Of a stretch of 46,661 bases of DNA, positions 23,126-31,901 are shown piece after piece. The stretch spans positions 1-46,661 of the forward strand of contig JAFYVM010000071.1 of NCBI GenBank assembly GCA_017549145.1. The letters run 5' to 3'. This DNA is from Bacteroidales bacterium. GTDB taxonomy: Bacteria; Bacteroidota; Bacteroidia; Bacteroidales; UBA932. Every line of letters starts with the position of its first letter. Positions within the stretch are counted from its first letter, which is position 1. The notes beneath the pieces were generated by a model, which ran no database searches, was not told the origin of the DNA, and saw only the letters and a program-made list of their open reading frames with translations. Position numbers and translations under genes: made by a program.

Positions 23126-24802
23126 TTACTTTGAAGTTTCATCTTCTGGAGTCTCCTCAACTAGAGGCTGGTCGTAAACTAGTTCGAATTCATCGACAAC
23201 AAGTTTTGACCCCTCACCTCCTGTGAAATAGTCTCCAAGATACGATGCACAGCAAGATATCACAATATACTTCGGAGTCCTTGTCTTGTCTCGATACTCG
23301 AGGTCAATCTGGAACTCGCGGAAGTCAGTGACTGTCTCATCAGACTCAAGTTTTCCGAATGCAATGATATGCTCATCATTCTCGAAATCCACAAATACTC
23401 CTGCAGTTGTATTAACTGTAAATGGAGCATCCCAGTCTGTCAAGAATACAAGGATCTGACATCTGTCTGTTGCCTTGCCGATAAGGTCGAGATATGGTTC
23501 CTTCGCGTGAGTGATAGTCATTGGAGAATACTTATAATATCCCTTCAATGCCATCGGCTTCTCAGTGAACTCTGTTCCCCAATCGAGGATAGCACCGATT
23601 CCCTGAACACGTCCGAACTTACCTACATACAGGTTACCAGCGGCAAATGCAACTGCTGCATTGCGGCTCACCATCTCTGCAGCCTTACGCACCTTTCCGT
23701 CCTGAACATCAGCATTCACAATGTCTTCAGTAGGATAAGTAGATGAACCAATGAACTTCGCGGCACCTGGGTTTGCTGAATCCCATACTGATGGAGAAGC
23801 TCCCTTAGCATATGGATACCAAACCTTATCATCCTGCCACCACTCGTCGAATGATGAGTTGTAAAGCTGAGTAGATACACCTGTGCGGAACGCAACCTCA
23901 GGAAGAATCTCGTCGTTAGCAATAATTCTTACAAGGTAGTCAGTTGACATCTCCAATCCATAGATCATTGCAGAAATATTGATTCCGTCAACAGTAATAT
24001 TCTCCTCTGGAATCACTGTCCACTCCTGAGCATCAGCCTGCTTGTACTCGAATACTGGAACCGGATTATCTCCACCACCGAAGGCAGCGATTACCTCAGC
24101 ATAGTAGCAACGAGCGTCAATTCCCTTAATCTCAGCAGCAACTTCTACAGGAACTGCGTACAATGTCCAAGGAATATCCTGGCCCTGGAAAGAAACATTG
24201 AATGTTCTCTTGACATCACAGTTAAGAACCATCGGGAACTCACAGTTGCGAGTAACCTCTGATGTCTCACCTGTCTGAGTATTCACTAGCTCAACAGCTG
24301 TTGTGTTAGTTACCACAGAACCAACTCTCTCAAGCTTCATATCAAGCACTTCGAGTCTATCAAGTCTCTGGCTCTGAGACACATAGACCTTCGCTACCCT
24401 ATTCTGAACATCAAATTCAGCCTCGCCGATCTGGTTTGCACAATATACATAGCGCTCAACCGGCTGGGTAGCCTTGATGGTCCACCAGTAGTCCTGATAC
24501 ATTGTCAACATCACCTCCATTGGTGAAGTAAGGTCCAATGTATTAGGAAAACTTCCATTCTTGAAACTTGCCTTCTCATTGAGTTCGACAGTATTAACAA
24601 CAAGCGATCCTAGCTCCACCTCCTCATTTACAACGAGGGAAACTGTGCGAGTCGCCGGATCAATAGTAGTCTCCAATGCACCCTCCACCTCTAGCTTGGT
24701 AAACTGCGCCAAGATTCTAGGAAGTGACATGTCATTTGAAAAACATGCTACCGCTAAGACTGCAACCAATGAAATTGACAATATGTTTTTAAACAATCTC
24801 AT
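23126..24802 (-). CDS. PCMD-domain surface lipoprotein
   Basis: A 558-residue lipoprotein (signal MRLFKNILSISLVAVLAVAC, lipid Cys20). After the signal, two Ig-like or DUF5018-like beta-sandwich segments (about 25-200) and an FN3-like domain (about 225-310, ending LVRIIANDEILPEVAFRT) precede a C-terminal PCMD domain (about 315-545). PCMD marks are NSSFDEWW, YPYAKGASPSVWDSAN, the VISCCASYLGDYFTGGEGS stretch and the final VDEFELVYD. This last part is nearly the same as in the 735-residue protein of this operon. The PCMD name means putative carbohydrate metabolism domain; no enzymatic activity is established. Placement after the barrel gene and before the permease suggests a joint surface function. 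Confidence 0.85.
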   Translation of the reverse strand: MRLFKNILSISLVAVLAVACFSNDMSLPRILAQFTKLEVEGALETTIDPATRTVSLVVNEEVELGSLVVNTVELNEKASFKNGSFPNTLDLTSPMEVMLTMYQDYWWTIKATQPVERYVYCANQIGEAEFDVQNRVAKVYVSQSQRLDRLEVLDMKLERVGSVVTNTTAVELVNTQTGETSEVTRNCEFPMVLNCDVKRTFNVSFQGQDIPWTLYAVPVEVAAEIKGIDARCYYAEVIAAFGGGDNPVPVFEYKQADAQEWTVIPEENITVDGINISAMIYGLEMSTDYLVRIIANDEILPEVAFRTGVSTQLYNSSFDEWWQDDKVWYPYAKGASPSVWDSANPGAAKFIGSSTYPTEDIVNADVQDGKVRKAAEMVSRNAAVAFAAGNLYVGKFGRVQGIGAILDWGTEFTEKPMALKGYYKYSPMTITHAKEPYLDLIGKATDRCQILVFLTDWDAPFTVNTTAGVFVDFENDEHIIAFGKLESDETVTDFREFQIDLEYRDKTRTPKYIVISCCASYLGDYFTGGEGSKLVVDEFELVYDQPLVEETPEDETSK

Positions 24803-24831
24803 TTCAATAAAAATTAACTCTACCTGCTAGA

Positions 24832-25956
24832 TTACTCTGCCTTTGGAGCTTTTTCCTTCTTAACCTTTGGCTCCTTTACCTTAGGTTCCTTTACCTTACT
24901 CTCCTTTGGAGTCTTCTCCTTCTTTACCTTCTCAGCTTTAGGAGCTTTCTCCTCTTTAACCTTCTCAGCCTTTGGAGCCTTCTCAGCCTTAGCTGCCTTC
25001 TCTACCTTAGCAGTCTTCTCTGTCTTAGTAGATGCCATAGCAGATGTAGCCAACTTCTCAGCCTCTACAGCCTGAGTTGACACTGCTGACGCTGACACGC
25101 CCCTAGCAACATAAGCCTTCTGCGCCTTCTTGCTGTGCTGACCAGTAGGGATATAGAAAGAAAGACCAAGGTTAACAGCAAGGAGATTTACCTTGAAGTT
25201 AGCGCTGCTGCTCTCAGCAACACTGAAATCCACCTGGTTAGTATTCTGAACCACCTTCTGATAATCGAGACCGATAAGTCCTACAGACATCTCAAGAGCG
25301 ATGTTGTTAGTGAAGAATGCAGTAATACCAGGGATTACACCGATATTGAACTTGTAGATATCCTGATATGTGCCAAGCTTATCTGTTGAGATGCCAGAAG
25401 CATCCTCGCCCTGTGAGTAGTTGAATGTCTCTGACTGAGCATATCCACCAGTACCACGGAGTTCAGCGAACATAGCAAATCTGCGGCTGTTGCCGAATGG
25501 GATATAATATCTAGCAGCAACTGAACCCAAATAAGAATTCTTGTTGTAATAGAAATCGTTGATTCCAAGACCAAGATCCATCACGTCGATTCCAAGGTTC
25601 TGGAGACCGAATGAAGTCTTGCTATACTCGAAACGCGCACCTACTGAGAGGTTATCCATTACGAAGTATGATACATATGGAGCAACTCCCACTGTAAGAA
25701 CCTCGCCCTGAATGCCTGTCAAAAGGCCGAAGAGCATCTTATATCCTGCATCATTTACTGCGTTACCAAGATCGTAAGTATTGTATGAAATTGCTGCACC
25801 GAAACCTACAGTTCCCTTAGGGATGAATGTAGATGTTGAGATGCCGATGTTTCTGGTGAACGGCTCGAAAGCCGCAGTATCTTTAACTTCCTTATTTGCT
25901 GCAAATGCGCTGAATGAAAGGCAAGCAGTCAATATGACAAATAGAATCTTTTTCAT
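24832..25956 (-). CDS. Outer-membrane beta-barrel protein with Lys/Glu/Ala/Pro repeat tail
   Basis: A 374-residue exported protein: signal MKKILFVILTACLSFSAFAA, then an eight-stranded OmpW/OprF-like barrel (about 35-275) with alternating strands such as YVSYFVMDNLSVGARFEY and LLAVNLGLSFYIPTG. The last 65 residues (nt about 24835-25029) are a low-complexity tail of repeated KAEKAPKAEKVKEEK and VKEPK units with no Trp, Tyr or Phe. The start is the ATG at 25956; an upstream TTG is in frame but weak. The tail would be periplasmic if the barrel ends there, and could contact peptidoglycan or negative polymers. It lies within the DUF4493/PCMD operon, 36 bp and 29 bp from its neighbours. Confidence 0.82.
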   Translation of the reverse strand: MKKILFVILTACLSFSAFAANKEVKDTAAFEPFTRNIGISTSTFIPKGTVGFGAAISYNTYDLGNAVNDAGYKMLFGLLTGIQGEVLTVGVAPYVSYFVMDNLSVGARFEYSKTSFGLQNLGIDVMDLGLGINDFYYNKNSYLGSVAARYYIPFGNSRRFAMFAELRGTGGYAQSETFNYSQGEDASGISTDKLGTYQDIYKFNIGVIPGITAFFTNNIALEMSVGLIGLDYQKVVQNTNQVDFSVAESSSANFKVNLLAVNLGLSFYIPTGQHSKKAQKAYVARGVSASAVSTQAVEAEKLATSAMASTKTEKTAKVEKAAKAEKAPKAEKVKEEKAPKAEKVKKEKTPKESKVKEPKVKEPKVKKEKAPKAE

Positions 25957-25992
25957 TGTATTCAATTCTTTATAGGTTAAAAATCTTAATCA

Positions 25993-28200
25993 TTAAAATA
26001 GGTTGAAGAAGTCTCTTCTCTGCTGGTCTGTAAGCGACTCATCTGATGGATCGTAAATAAACTCGAACTCGTCCACAAGCATTACTGAACCCTCACCACC
26101 AGTAAAGTAGTCTCCGAGGTAGCTTGCGCAACATGCTACGATAGCATATGTAGGAGTCTTATTGATATCACGATATCCCAATGGAAGAGTGAACGCTCTG
26201 TAGCTTGAGATAGTCTCTCCTGTTTCAATCTTGTTGTAAGCAATCAAAGTCTTGTTAGATGTCGAGAAGTCCACAAACTTATTTGCTCCTGAATCAACAA
26301 AGTAATAATAGTCTGAGTTGTTAGAAGAACAAGTTGTACCGTCAGCCAAAGCCACCTGGATAGAGCACTTATCTGGCTCATTCTTCAAATAGCTATGCGA
26401 ATTGTCATAAGCAGTGATTGGCTGCGGAGAGTACTTATAATAACCCTTCATCGCAACAGGACGGCCAGTGAATCTTACACCCCAGTTCAACTGAGCACCT
26501 GCTGGAGAGAGTGTCACATTTACAAAGTCACCAGTATAGATATTTCCTGCAGCGAACTTAGTCACACCAACGATAGAAACTGTCTTACTTTCCATTCTTG
26601 CAGCACTTCCCTTCACCACATCACTGGTTTCCTGAGTTGTGATATTGATTGTACTGAGTGAGCTAAGTCCCTCGTTCGCTGTATCCCAAACGCCATTATT
26701 CTTACCTGTATATGGATAAGCCACAGAACTTGTACCCCACTGATCGAAATTCAAGTTAGGAATTGTAGACGTACTTTCTGTCTTGGCAGAAACCACACCA
26801 TCAAGACCTCCATCCTTCGATGTAAAAGCTCTGAATGAGTATGTTGTATTCTCAGAAAGCTTGCAGATCATCGCCTTGAATGTCTTATCCGATGTGTTAA
26901 CCTCCTGGAGAAGGATATTCTCTTTTGTCCAATCAGAAGAGCCAGTCATATACTCGACTGTCAATCCTTCCGGTGCAGACGCTGCAAAATATCTACCCTT
27001 GACTACTACGAACTTAGCCCATGCATTTACTGAAGTGATCTCAGCAGGAGACATCACATTCACATTCACTGTAATGTTAGAAGTAAGGTCAAGCTCATTA
27101 GTAGCAGAAATAGTAAAGCTATAATTGCCTTTACCCAACTTGCCAAGGAACTGTGCGAAATCAGCATCAATATCAGTTGTATTCGAAACAAGTATACCTG
27201 TATCCACGCCATTTACATCTGCGAACTCAAGAGTAATACCTACTGCTGCAAGAGCCTGAAGAGTCTCCTCAGATGCATTCATCAACTCAGTTGACTCTGG
27301 AAGTCCGAGAGCAGCCAACGCTGAATTATTGTGAGTGATTACAACTGACTTATATCCCTTAGTTGAAACAACCTCATACAATGCAGACTCCATTGGAACT
27401 CCAGAGTAGAATGACACATTCTCGCTACCCATAATCACAGGGATATCAGGATAGATGAAGATTGGCATATCATACTCCTTCACATTGAACGAGTTATCAA
27501 CCGTAATAACGAATCCACCAGCACCCATAGGATCTGTAGATTCCTTTTCTACATCAAAGTACAAGTCATAATACTGTCGCGCTGCAACCTCTGTATATGA
27601 CTCGGTAAGCGTGAACACCTCACCCTTGACATTTGTTACCTCCAATGTCCATGAGAGTTTATCTGTAACATGGAAATATGCAGCCTTATCCAATGTGCCG
27701 GCATCCTCCGAGAACTCGAGAGCAGCCTCACCATTTGAAACAATCAACTTATAATCAAAGCTAGTGGTAAATGCTGAAGAGAACTCAGCTGTAACCTTGA
27801 CAGAAGCCAATGTACATACCACCTCAGATGTTGCCATCTGCATATTTCTCACTGTAAACTGCGACTCTCCATAATAGAAAGGCGCATCAAAAGCAGCAGA
27901 TCCCTGATCTACTCCAGAAGTAGCTACAACCTTGTAGTCTCCTGTTTTGAGCTGGATAGGCTCTGTGATCTGATTGACATCCTCTACAAAGATGCTTTCT
28001 CCTCCAAAGAGCGGCGTCAATGTCGCTGAAATTACAGCAGTCTCATCTCCGCTCTTGACGACTGGAACAATGTCCACGTCGGTATTGCATGAAACTCTCA
28101 GATCCAGATAGCCCATTCCCTGCTCCACCTGGTTCTCATTACAAGAGACCAAGGTAAAGAGCAAAGCCAAGCCTATCGATATGATATGATTAAATTTCAT
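25993..28200 (-). CDS. DUF4493 and PCMD-domain surface lipoprotein
   Basis: A 735-residue lipoprotein with signal MKFNHIISIGLALLFTLVSC (Cys20) followed by Asn-Glu, an acidic type of start common in Bacteroidetes surface-exported lipoproteins. The DUF4493 domain (about 25-225) begins MGYLDLRVSCN and contains YYGESQFTVRNMQ, then LASVKVTAEFSSAF. Beta-sandwich segments (about 230-470) follow, and the C-terminal PCMD domain (about 490-725) has NLNFDQWG, YPYTGKNNGVWDTAN, a CCASYLGDYFTGGEGS stretch and VDEFEFIYD. Its closest relative in the window is the 558-residue protein two genes on. Gaps to neighbours are 8 and 36 bp. Function unknown, likely a ligand-binding surface protein. Confidence 0.85.
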   Translation of the reverse strand: MKFNHIISIGLALLFTLVSCNENQVEQGMGYLDLRVSCNTDVDIVPVVKSGDETAVISATLTPLFGGESIFVEDVNQITEPIQLKTGDYKVVATSGVDQGSAAFDAPFYYGESQFTVRNMQMATSEVVCTLASVKVTAEFSSAFTTSFDYKLIVSNGEAALEFSEDAGTLDKAAYFHVTDKLSWTLEVTNVKGEVFTLTESYTEVAARQYYDLYFDVEKESTDPMGAGGFVITVDNSFNVKEYDMPIFIYPDIPVIMGSENVSFYSGVPMESALYEVVSTKGYKSVVITHNNSALAALGLPESTELMNASEETLQALAAVGITLEFADVNGVDTGILVSNTTDIDADFAQFLGKLGKGNYSFTISATNELDLTSNITVNVNVMSPAEITSVNAWAKFVVVKGRYFAASAPEGLTVEYMTGSSDWTKENILLQEVNTSDKTFKAMICKLSENTTYSFRAFTSKDGGLDGVVSAKTESTSTIPNLNFDQWGTSSVAYPYTGKNNGVWDTANEGLSSLSTINITTQETSDVVKGSAARMESKTVSIVGVTKFAAGNIYTGDFVNVTLSPAGAQLNWGVRFTGRPVAMKGYYKYSPQPITAYDNSHSYLKNEPDKCSIQVALADGTTCSSNNSDYYYFVDSGANKFVDFSTSNKTLIAYNKIETGETISSYRAFTLPLGYRDINKTPTYAIVACCASYLGDYFTGGEGSVMLVDEFEFIYDPSDESLTDQQRRDFFNLF

Positions 28201-28208
28201 CAGTAATC

Positions 28209-29492
28209 TTAGTAAGCAGGATTATAGAATGTCAATGACACCTCATATTTCTGATTTGAGTTATCCTCAAGCTCAAGAGTGAACACGTAGTCACCCTCTG
28301 GGAAACCTGTTGAACGGATAAGAGTTACAAGGTCAGTCAATGGGAACTGAACCACAGTCTGATCCTTAACCTGCTCAAGCATTGGAAGTGAAGTAACACC
28401 GAATGTCATAAGGTTTGCCTTAAGAGTTGTATCATTTACAAGGTCAAGGCAGTGAAGTTTATTACCCTCAGCATCATTTCCTGTAAGACCATCAATGATT
28501 TCCTGGAAGTTCTCGCTTACCCATACATTAAGAGTCTTGATTCCACCAGCTGCATAAATCACGAGATTAGCATCTGCGTTTCCTGCAACTACATCAGCAA
28601 TGTTCACTGTTGAGAATGTAGAGTTTGTAGCCCAATCCATGTAAGGCTTCTCAGGAAGCTGCTCACCAGAATCCTCCTCGTCCTCATCTGGAACTGGAAC
28701 CTCAGGAACTCCACCGAAGTTGATATCCTCATCTCTCTCATTCACCTCATTGCTTACTGAAAGGCTAAGAACATTAGCTGTACCAGTAACAACAGCGTCA
28801 ATGTTCAAGATGTGGTGATCGCGTGCCTGCCCATCCTTGATTTCATAAGTAACAGGAATCGGAGATGTACCGTCAACTGCTCTCTTACCAGTAATCTTCA
28901 CAGTAAGAGGAGCAACATCGAAGTAACCAGCCTTAGAGCTCATATTACCCTCTGTAAAATCAGCCTGAGTCCACTCAAGTGACTGTCTTCCAGACGCATA
29001 GTCACCAGTTACTGAAATAACATACTCGCTAAGCTCGCCAATGAAATTGTCAGTCAACTTAACGCTCACCTTCATATTTGAAAGAGCACATACAACCTCT
29101 ACAGGTGTAACTACGTCCTCTACGATAGTAAACTCAGCCTCACCGTAGTACTTAGGAGCATCCCAGCCTACGATTCTAGTCTCAGGAGAAACTGCAGTGA
29201 TAAGGAACTTACCAGGAGCAAGCTCTACAGACTCAGGAAACTCGGAGTAAAGCCAAGACTTAGTCCAATCGCTAGCCTCGCCATGCTCATCCTCCAACTT
29301 ATAAACTGTGATATTGAAGTTGCTCATATCCACCTGAGTGTCAGATGATTTAACTTCAATATATCCGCTCTCATCGCAACCAAGCGTGAAAGTCAAAATA
29401 CCTTTTCCTGAAGGTCTCTCAGGAAACACTTCCTTCTTACAGCTAGTCAACACTGCTGCCACTGCAAGAATAGTTAAGAGAATCTTTTTCAT
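28209..29492 (-). CDS. DUF4493-domain lipoprotein without PCMD
   Basis: A 427-residue lipoprotein: signal MKKILLTILAVAAVLTSC (Cys18) then KKE. DUF4493 covers about residues 33-260: GILTFTLGCDESGYIEV, the NFNITVYKLEDE strand, YYGEAEFTIVED and ALSNMKVSVKLTDNFIGEL. An acidic linker (PDEDEEDSGEQLPEKP, about 268-285) leads to a final all-beta region of about 140 residues ending LTFYNPAY. It lacks the C-terminal carbohydrate-metabolism domain found in its neighbours and may be an accessory or shorter partner. Gaps of 16 and 8 bp join it to the genes on either side. Confidence 0.84.
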   Translation of the reverse strand: MKKILLTILAVAAVLTSCKKEVFPERPSGKGILTFTLGCDESGYIEVKSSDTQVDMSNFNITVYKLEDEHGEASDWTKSWLYSEFPESVELAPGKFLITAVSPETRIVGWDAPKYYGEAEFTIVEDVVTPVEVVCALSNMKVSVKLTDNFIGELSEYVISVTGDYASGRQSLEWTQADFTEGNMSSKAGYFDVAPLTVKITGKRAVDGTSPIPVTYEIKDGQARDHHILNIDAVVTGTANVLSLSVSNEVNERDEDINFGGVPEVPVPDEDEEDSGEQLPEKPYMDWATNSTFSTVNIADVVAGNADANLVIYAAGGIKTLNVWVSENFQEIIDGLTGNDAEGNKLHCLDLVNDTTLKANLMTFGVTSLPMLEQVKDQTVVQFPLTDLVTLIRSTGFPEGDYVFTLELEDNSNQKYEVSLTFYNPAY

Positions 29493-29508
29493 ATATATTA
29501 TATCTTTT

Positions 29509-31758
29509 TTATTCGTAATTAAGGACTACTTCATCAAGCCATACAACATTTCCTGCATGGACGTCGCCAGAACCGGTATTATTTCCGCTTGTATTGAGAA
29601 TAGTATAGCTTGTCTTTCGACTATCTGTACTACCAGTAGATGAGGAAGCAAATATGATATATATCTTATCTGCCTTTCTATCAGTGATTGAGTATGTCAA
29701 CGGCACATCAACTTTTGTCCATGATGATACAGAAACGGCCTCACTTATATAAGTTCCTGTACCGATCTCTGTTGAACCATTATATAGCACAATGCTAGCT
29801 TTGAATGTATCTCCGTTACTATCGAATTTGTGATAGAATGACATTGAACTAGGGCGTGAAGGGAAAGAATGACCATTAGATATGTGAGTATTCTTTTTCT
29901 CACCTGAGTTGTCGGCCTTTCCAATATAAAGTTCACCTGTCTTAGCATCACCATTAGATATCTCAGAGCCATAGTCATCCACAGCGATTGATGCCACAAT
30001 GATAGAACGGCTTCCTGCATATACATCCTGTCCGGTCATACACACAGTAGGGAAAGTCTTGTATGTCAAATACGCTGTAGTCACGTCTGCATCAAGAGTT
30101 GCAGTACTGTTAACCGCCCACCAAGGATCGGTCTCACCCGACTTATATGGCTGATACCAAGTACGATATTCAGTAGTTGTTCCTCCAAACAAATACTTCT
30201 TATATGTAAACTTGAAAGACTCATAAGTGTGCTGCTCAAATCCATTGTTACCAACCTGAGTTGCAGCCTCAGTTGTAGCAGTCTTAACTACCTGAGTCAA
30301 AGGATTTCCGTTATATCTCGCACGGAACATATATTCAGTCGATGGCTCCAATCCTGCAACATCATAGATCATTACATTAGTTTCAGAACCCTCGCCTGCA
30401 ACACACATAGCCCAAGCATCCTCACCTGCAGATGCCTTCTTGTACTCCAAGCTAAGTGCATCAGGATTTCCTGAAGTAATGTAAGTCGAGACATTATCAA
30501 TTCTCTTAGCCCAGCAATTATATGTAGGAATATCATATAGTTCAAACTCAGGCTTACCCTGTTCAAAGGTAATAGGCTCTGTCTGAGCCTCGCCCATAGC
30601 CTGACGCTGGTCCTCTACTCTAAGGCTGAATGTAGCACTGAAAATATTGCCAGGATCGCACACCTGCTGCTCAATCCAATTAGCTACTCCAGAAAAGTCA
30701 ACATATCCAAGACGCTGACCGCTCATTGCATTAAGCCATCTAAGGCCAACAGCCTTAAGCGCAGCCTCAACCTCTGGATCAACTTTCTGTGCAAGGTCAA
30801 CAACCTCTGGAACTCCCTTTGCGCGGAGATATTCAGAAGTAACCTCGAGATAACAGTGGTTGATCAGACCTGGAGCAACGATATTCGCCTTAAGTCCTGA
30901 AAGATTGCTGTTAGCAGCCTCAATCAACGAATATGTCTTGTTTGAGAAATCATTACCAACATTGTCCACAGTGTTGATGACAGGAGCATCCTTTGGAAGC
31001 CAGCCCGAAGAAACCTCAACGTTCTTCTCCACCACCTCGACACCATTGTCAATTGTAGCAGAAAGAGTTACACTTCCATCAGCTTTCTCTGTGTCAACAT
31101 TGAATGTAATGAAATCATTTGGCTGAACAGCCATTTCTGGAGTGTGGTAGTACATCCAATCCTCGCCCACCTTGATGTAAAGCTCGACAACGAACTGTCC
31201 AGCAGGCATATAACCGGCTCTGGTCTCATTCTGAGAAAACTGAAGAGATCTCTTGCGACCACCCTTTGTAGTACACTTCACCTTTGCGTAATACTCCGGC
31301 CAGTCATACTTAAGTTCATCTCCATACACTACCGCCACCTTGGCATTGGCCATTTTGGCCTCAAGGCGTACGACTTCGTTAGTCTGAGGATGTACTGTAA
31401 GATTTGCCTGTGCGGCATAATAGATGGCATTAAAGCCGACTCCGAGCGAGTCTCCGTGTCTCGCGTGGACCATATAGTCCGCAGCATTGAGTGAGATCTG
31501 TTTTCCCACTGTATTTTCATAGGAGTCCCTGTAAAGTCTTAACAGGCCTTGATTTGCATACTTATAAATCTCGACCTTAAACTCATTTACATCAGGACTT
31601 CCGGACACGGCTTTTGTCGCATTGTCAACACGTATCTCCGGCTCAATCTGTATAGAAAGAGTACCGGTTTCCTGCGGCTGTTCCACCTCAAATGGCTTCT
31701 CAGCACACGCTGATACAATAGACACAATGGCGACAAGAATCAATGTTCTTAGTCTCAT
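29509..31758 (-). CDS. DUF4493 and PCMD-domain surface lipoprotein, first gene of the operon
   Basis: A 749-residue lipoprotein with signal MRLRTLILVAIVSIVSAC (Cys18). DUF4493 (about 30-250) opens GTLSIQIEPEIRVDNATKAVSG and contains FKVEIYKYANQG, YYAAQANLTVHPQTNE and MANAKVAVVYGDEL. Ig/FN3-like segments follow, with STEYMFRARYNGNPL near residue 490. The C-terminal PCMD-like region (from about 520) has NGFEQHTYESF, a jelly-roll core, and ends VVWLDEVVLNYE. The ATG at 31758 is chosen because the promoter predicts a start of transcription around 31783, leaving a leader of about 25 nt; an ATG at 31779 would be nearly leaderless and precede the signal peptide. Confidence 0.85.
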   Translation of the reverse strand: MRLRTLILVAIVSIVSACAEKPFEVEQPQETGTLSIQIEPEIRVDNATKAVSGSPDVNEFKVEIYKYANQGLLRLYRDSYENTVGKQISLNAADYMVHARHGDSLGVGFNAIYYAAQANLTVHPQTNEVVRLEAKMANAKVAVVYGDELKYDWPEYYAKVKCTTKGGRKRSLQFSQNETRAGYMPAGQFVVELYIKVGEDWMYYHTPEMAVQPNDFITFNVDTEKADGSVTLSATIDNGVEVVEKNVEVSSGWLPKDAPVINTVDNVGNDFSNKTYSLIEAANSNLSGLKANIVAPGLINHCYLEVTSEYLRAKGVPEVVDLAQKVDPEVEAALKAVGLRWLNAMSGQRLGYVDFSGVANWIEQQVCDPGNIFSATFSLRVEDQRQAMGEAQTEPITFEQGKPEFELYDIPTYNCWAKRIDNVSTYITSGNPDALSLEYKKASAGEDAWAMCVAGEGSETNVMIYDVAGLEPSTEYMFRARYNGNPLTQVVKTATTEAATQVGNNGFEQHTYESFKFTYKKYLFGGTTTEYRTWYQPYKSGETDPWWAVNSTATLDADVTTAYLTYKTFPTVCMTGQDVYAGSRSIIVASIAVDDYGSEISNGDAKTGELYIGKADNSGEKKNTHISNGHSFPSRPSSMSFYHKFDSNGDTFKASIVLYNGSTEIGTGTYISEAVSVSSWTKVDVPLTYSITDRKADKIYIIFASSSTGSTDSRKTSYTILNTSGNNTGSGDVHAGNVVWLDEVVLNYE

Positions 31759-31789
31759 TTTGTTTTGGTTTAGAATCATATTCAGCCAG

Positions 31790-31820
31790 CAAAGATAAAT
31801 ATAATTTATCAATTAACAAA
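31790..31820 (-). promoter_or_regulatory. Strong promoter of the DUF4493/PCMD operon
   Basis: On the reverse strand TTTG (31820-31817), 19 bp, then TATCTTTG (31797-31790): a full match to the Bacteroidetes -33/-7 consensus. No other promoter of similar quality was noticed in the short gaps inside the operon. Confidence 0.82.
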
Positions 31821-31870
31821 AGATGCCTCCGAGCCTCCTGAAAACATGCTTATTATTCAAAAATTATTCG

Positions 31871-31878
31871 TACTTTTG
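31871..31878 (+). promoter_or_regulatory. Putative -7 element for parE
   Basis: TACTTTTG matches TAnnTTTG, 23 bp before the parE ATG. The -33 region is not conserved. Confidence 0.5.
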
Positions 31879-31901
31879 CATGATTATGTCTTAATAGGTT
31901 T

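Noticed and set aside
24835-25029. CRISPR-like or tandem DNA repeat at the end of the barrel gene
   Set aside because: The repetition comes from in-frame KAEK/VKEPK codons with irregular spacing; there are no constant repeats with unique spacers.
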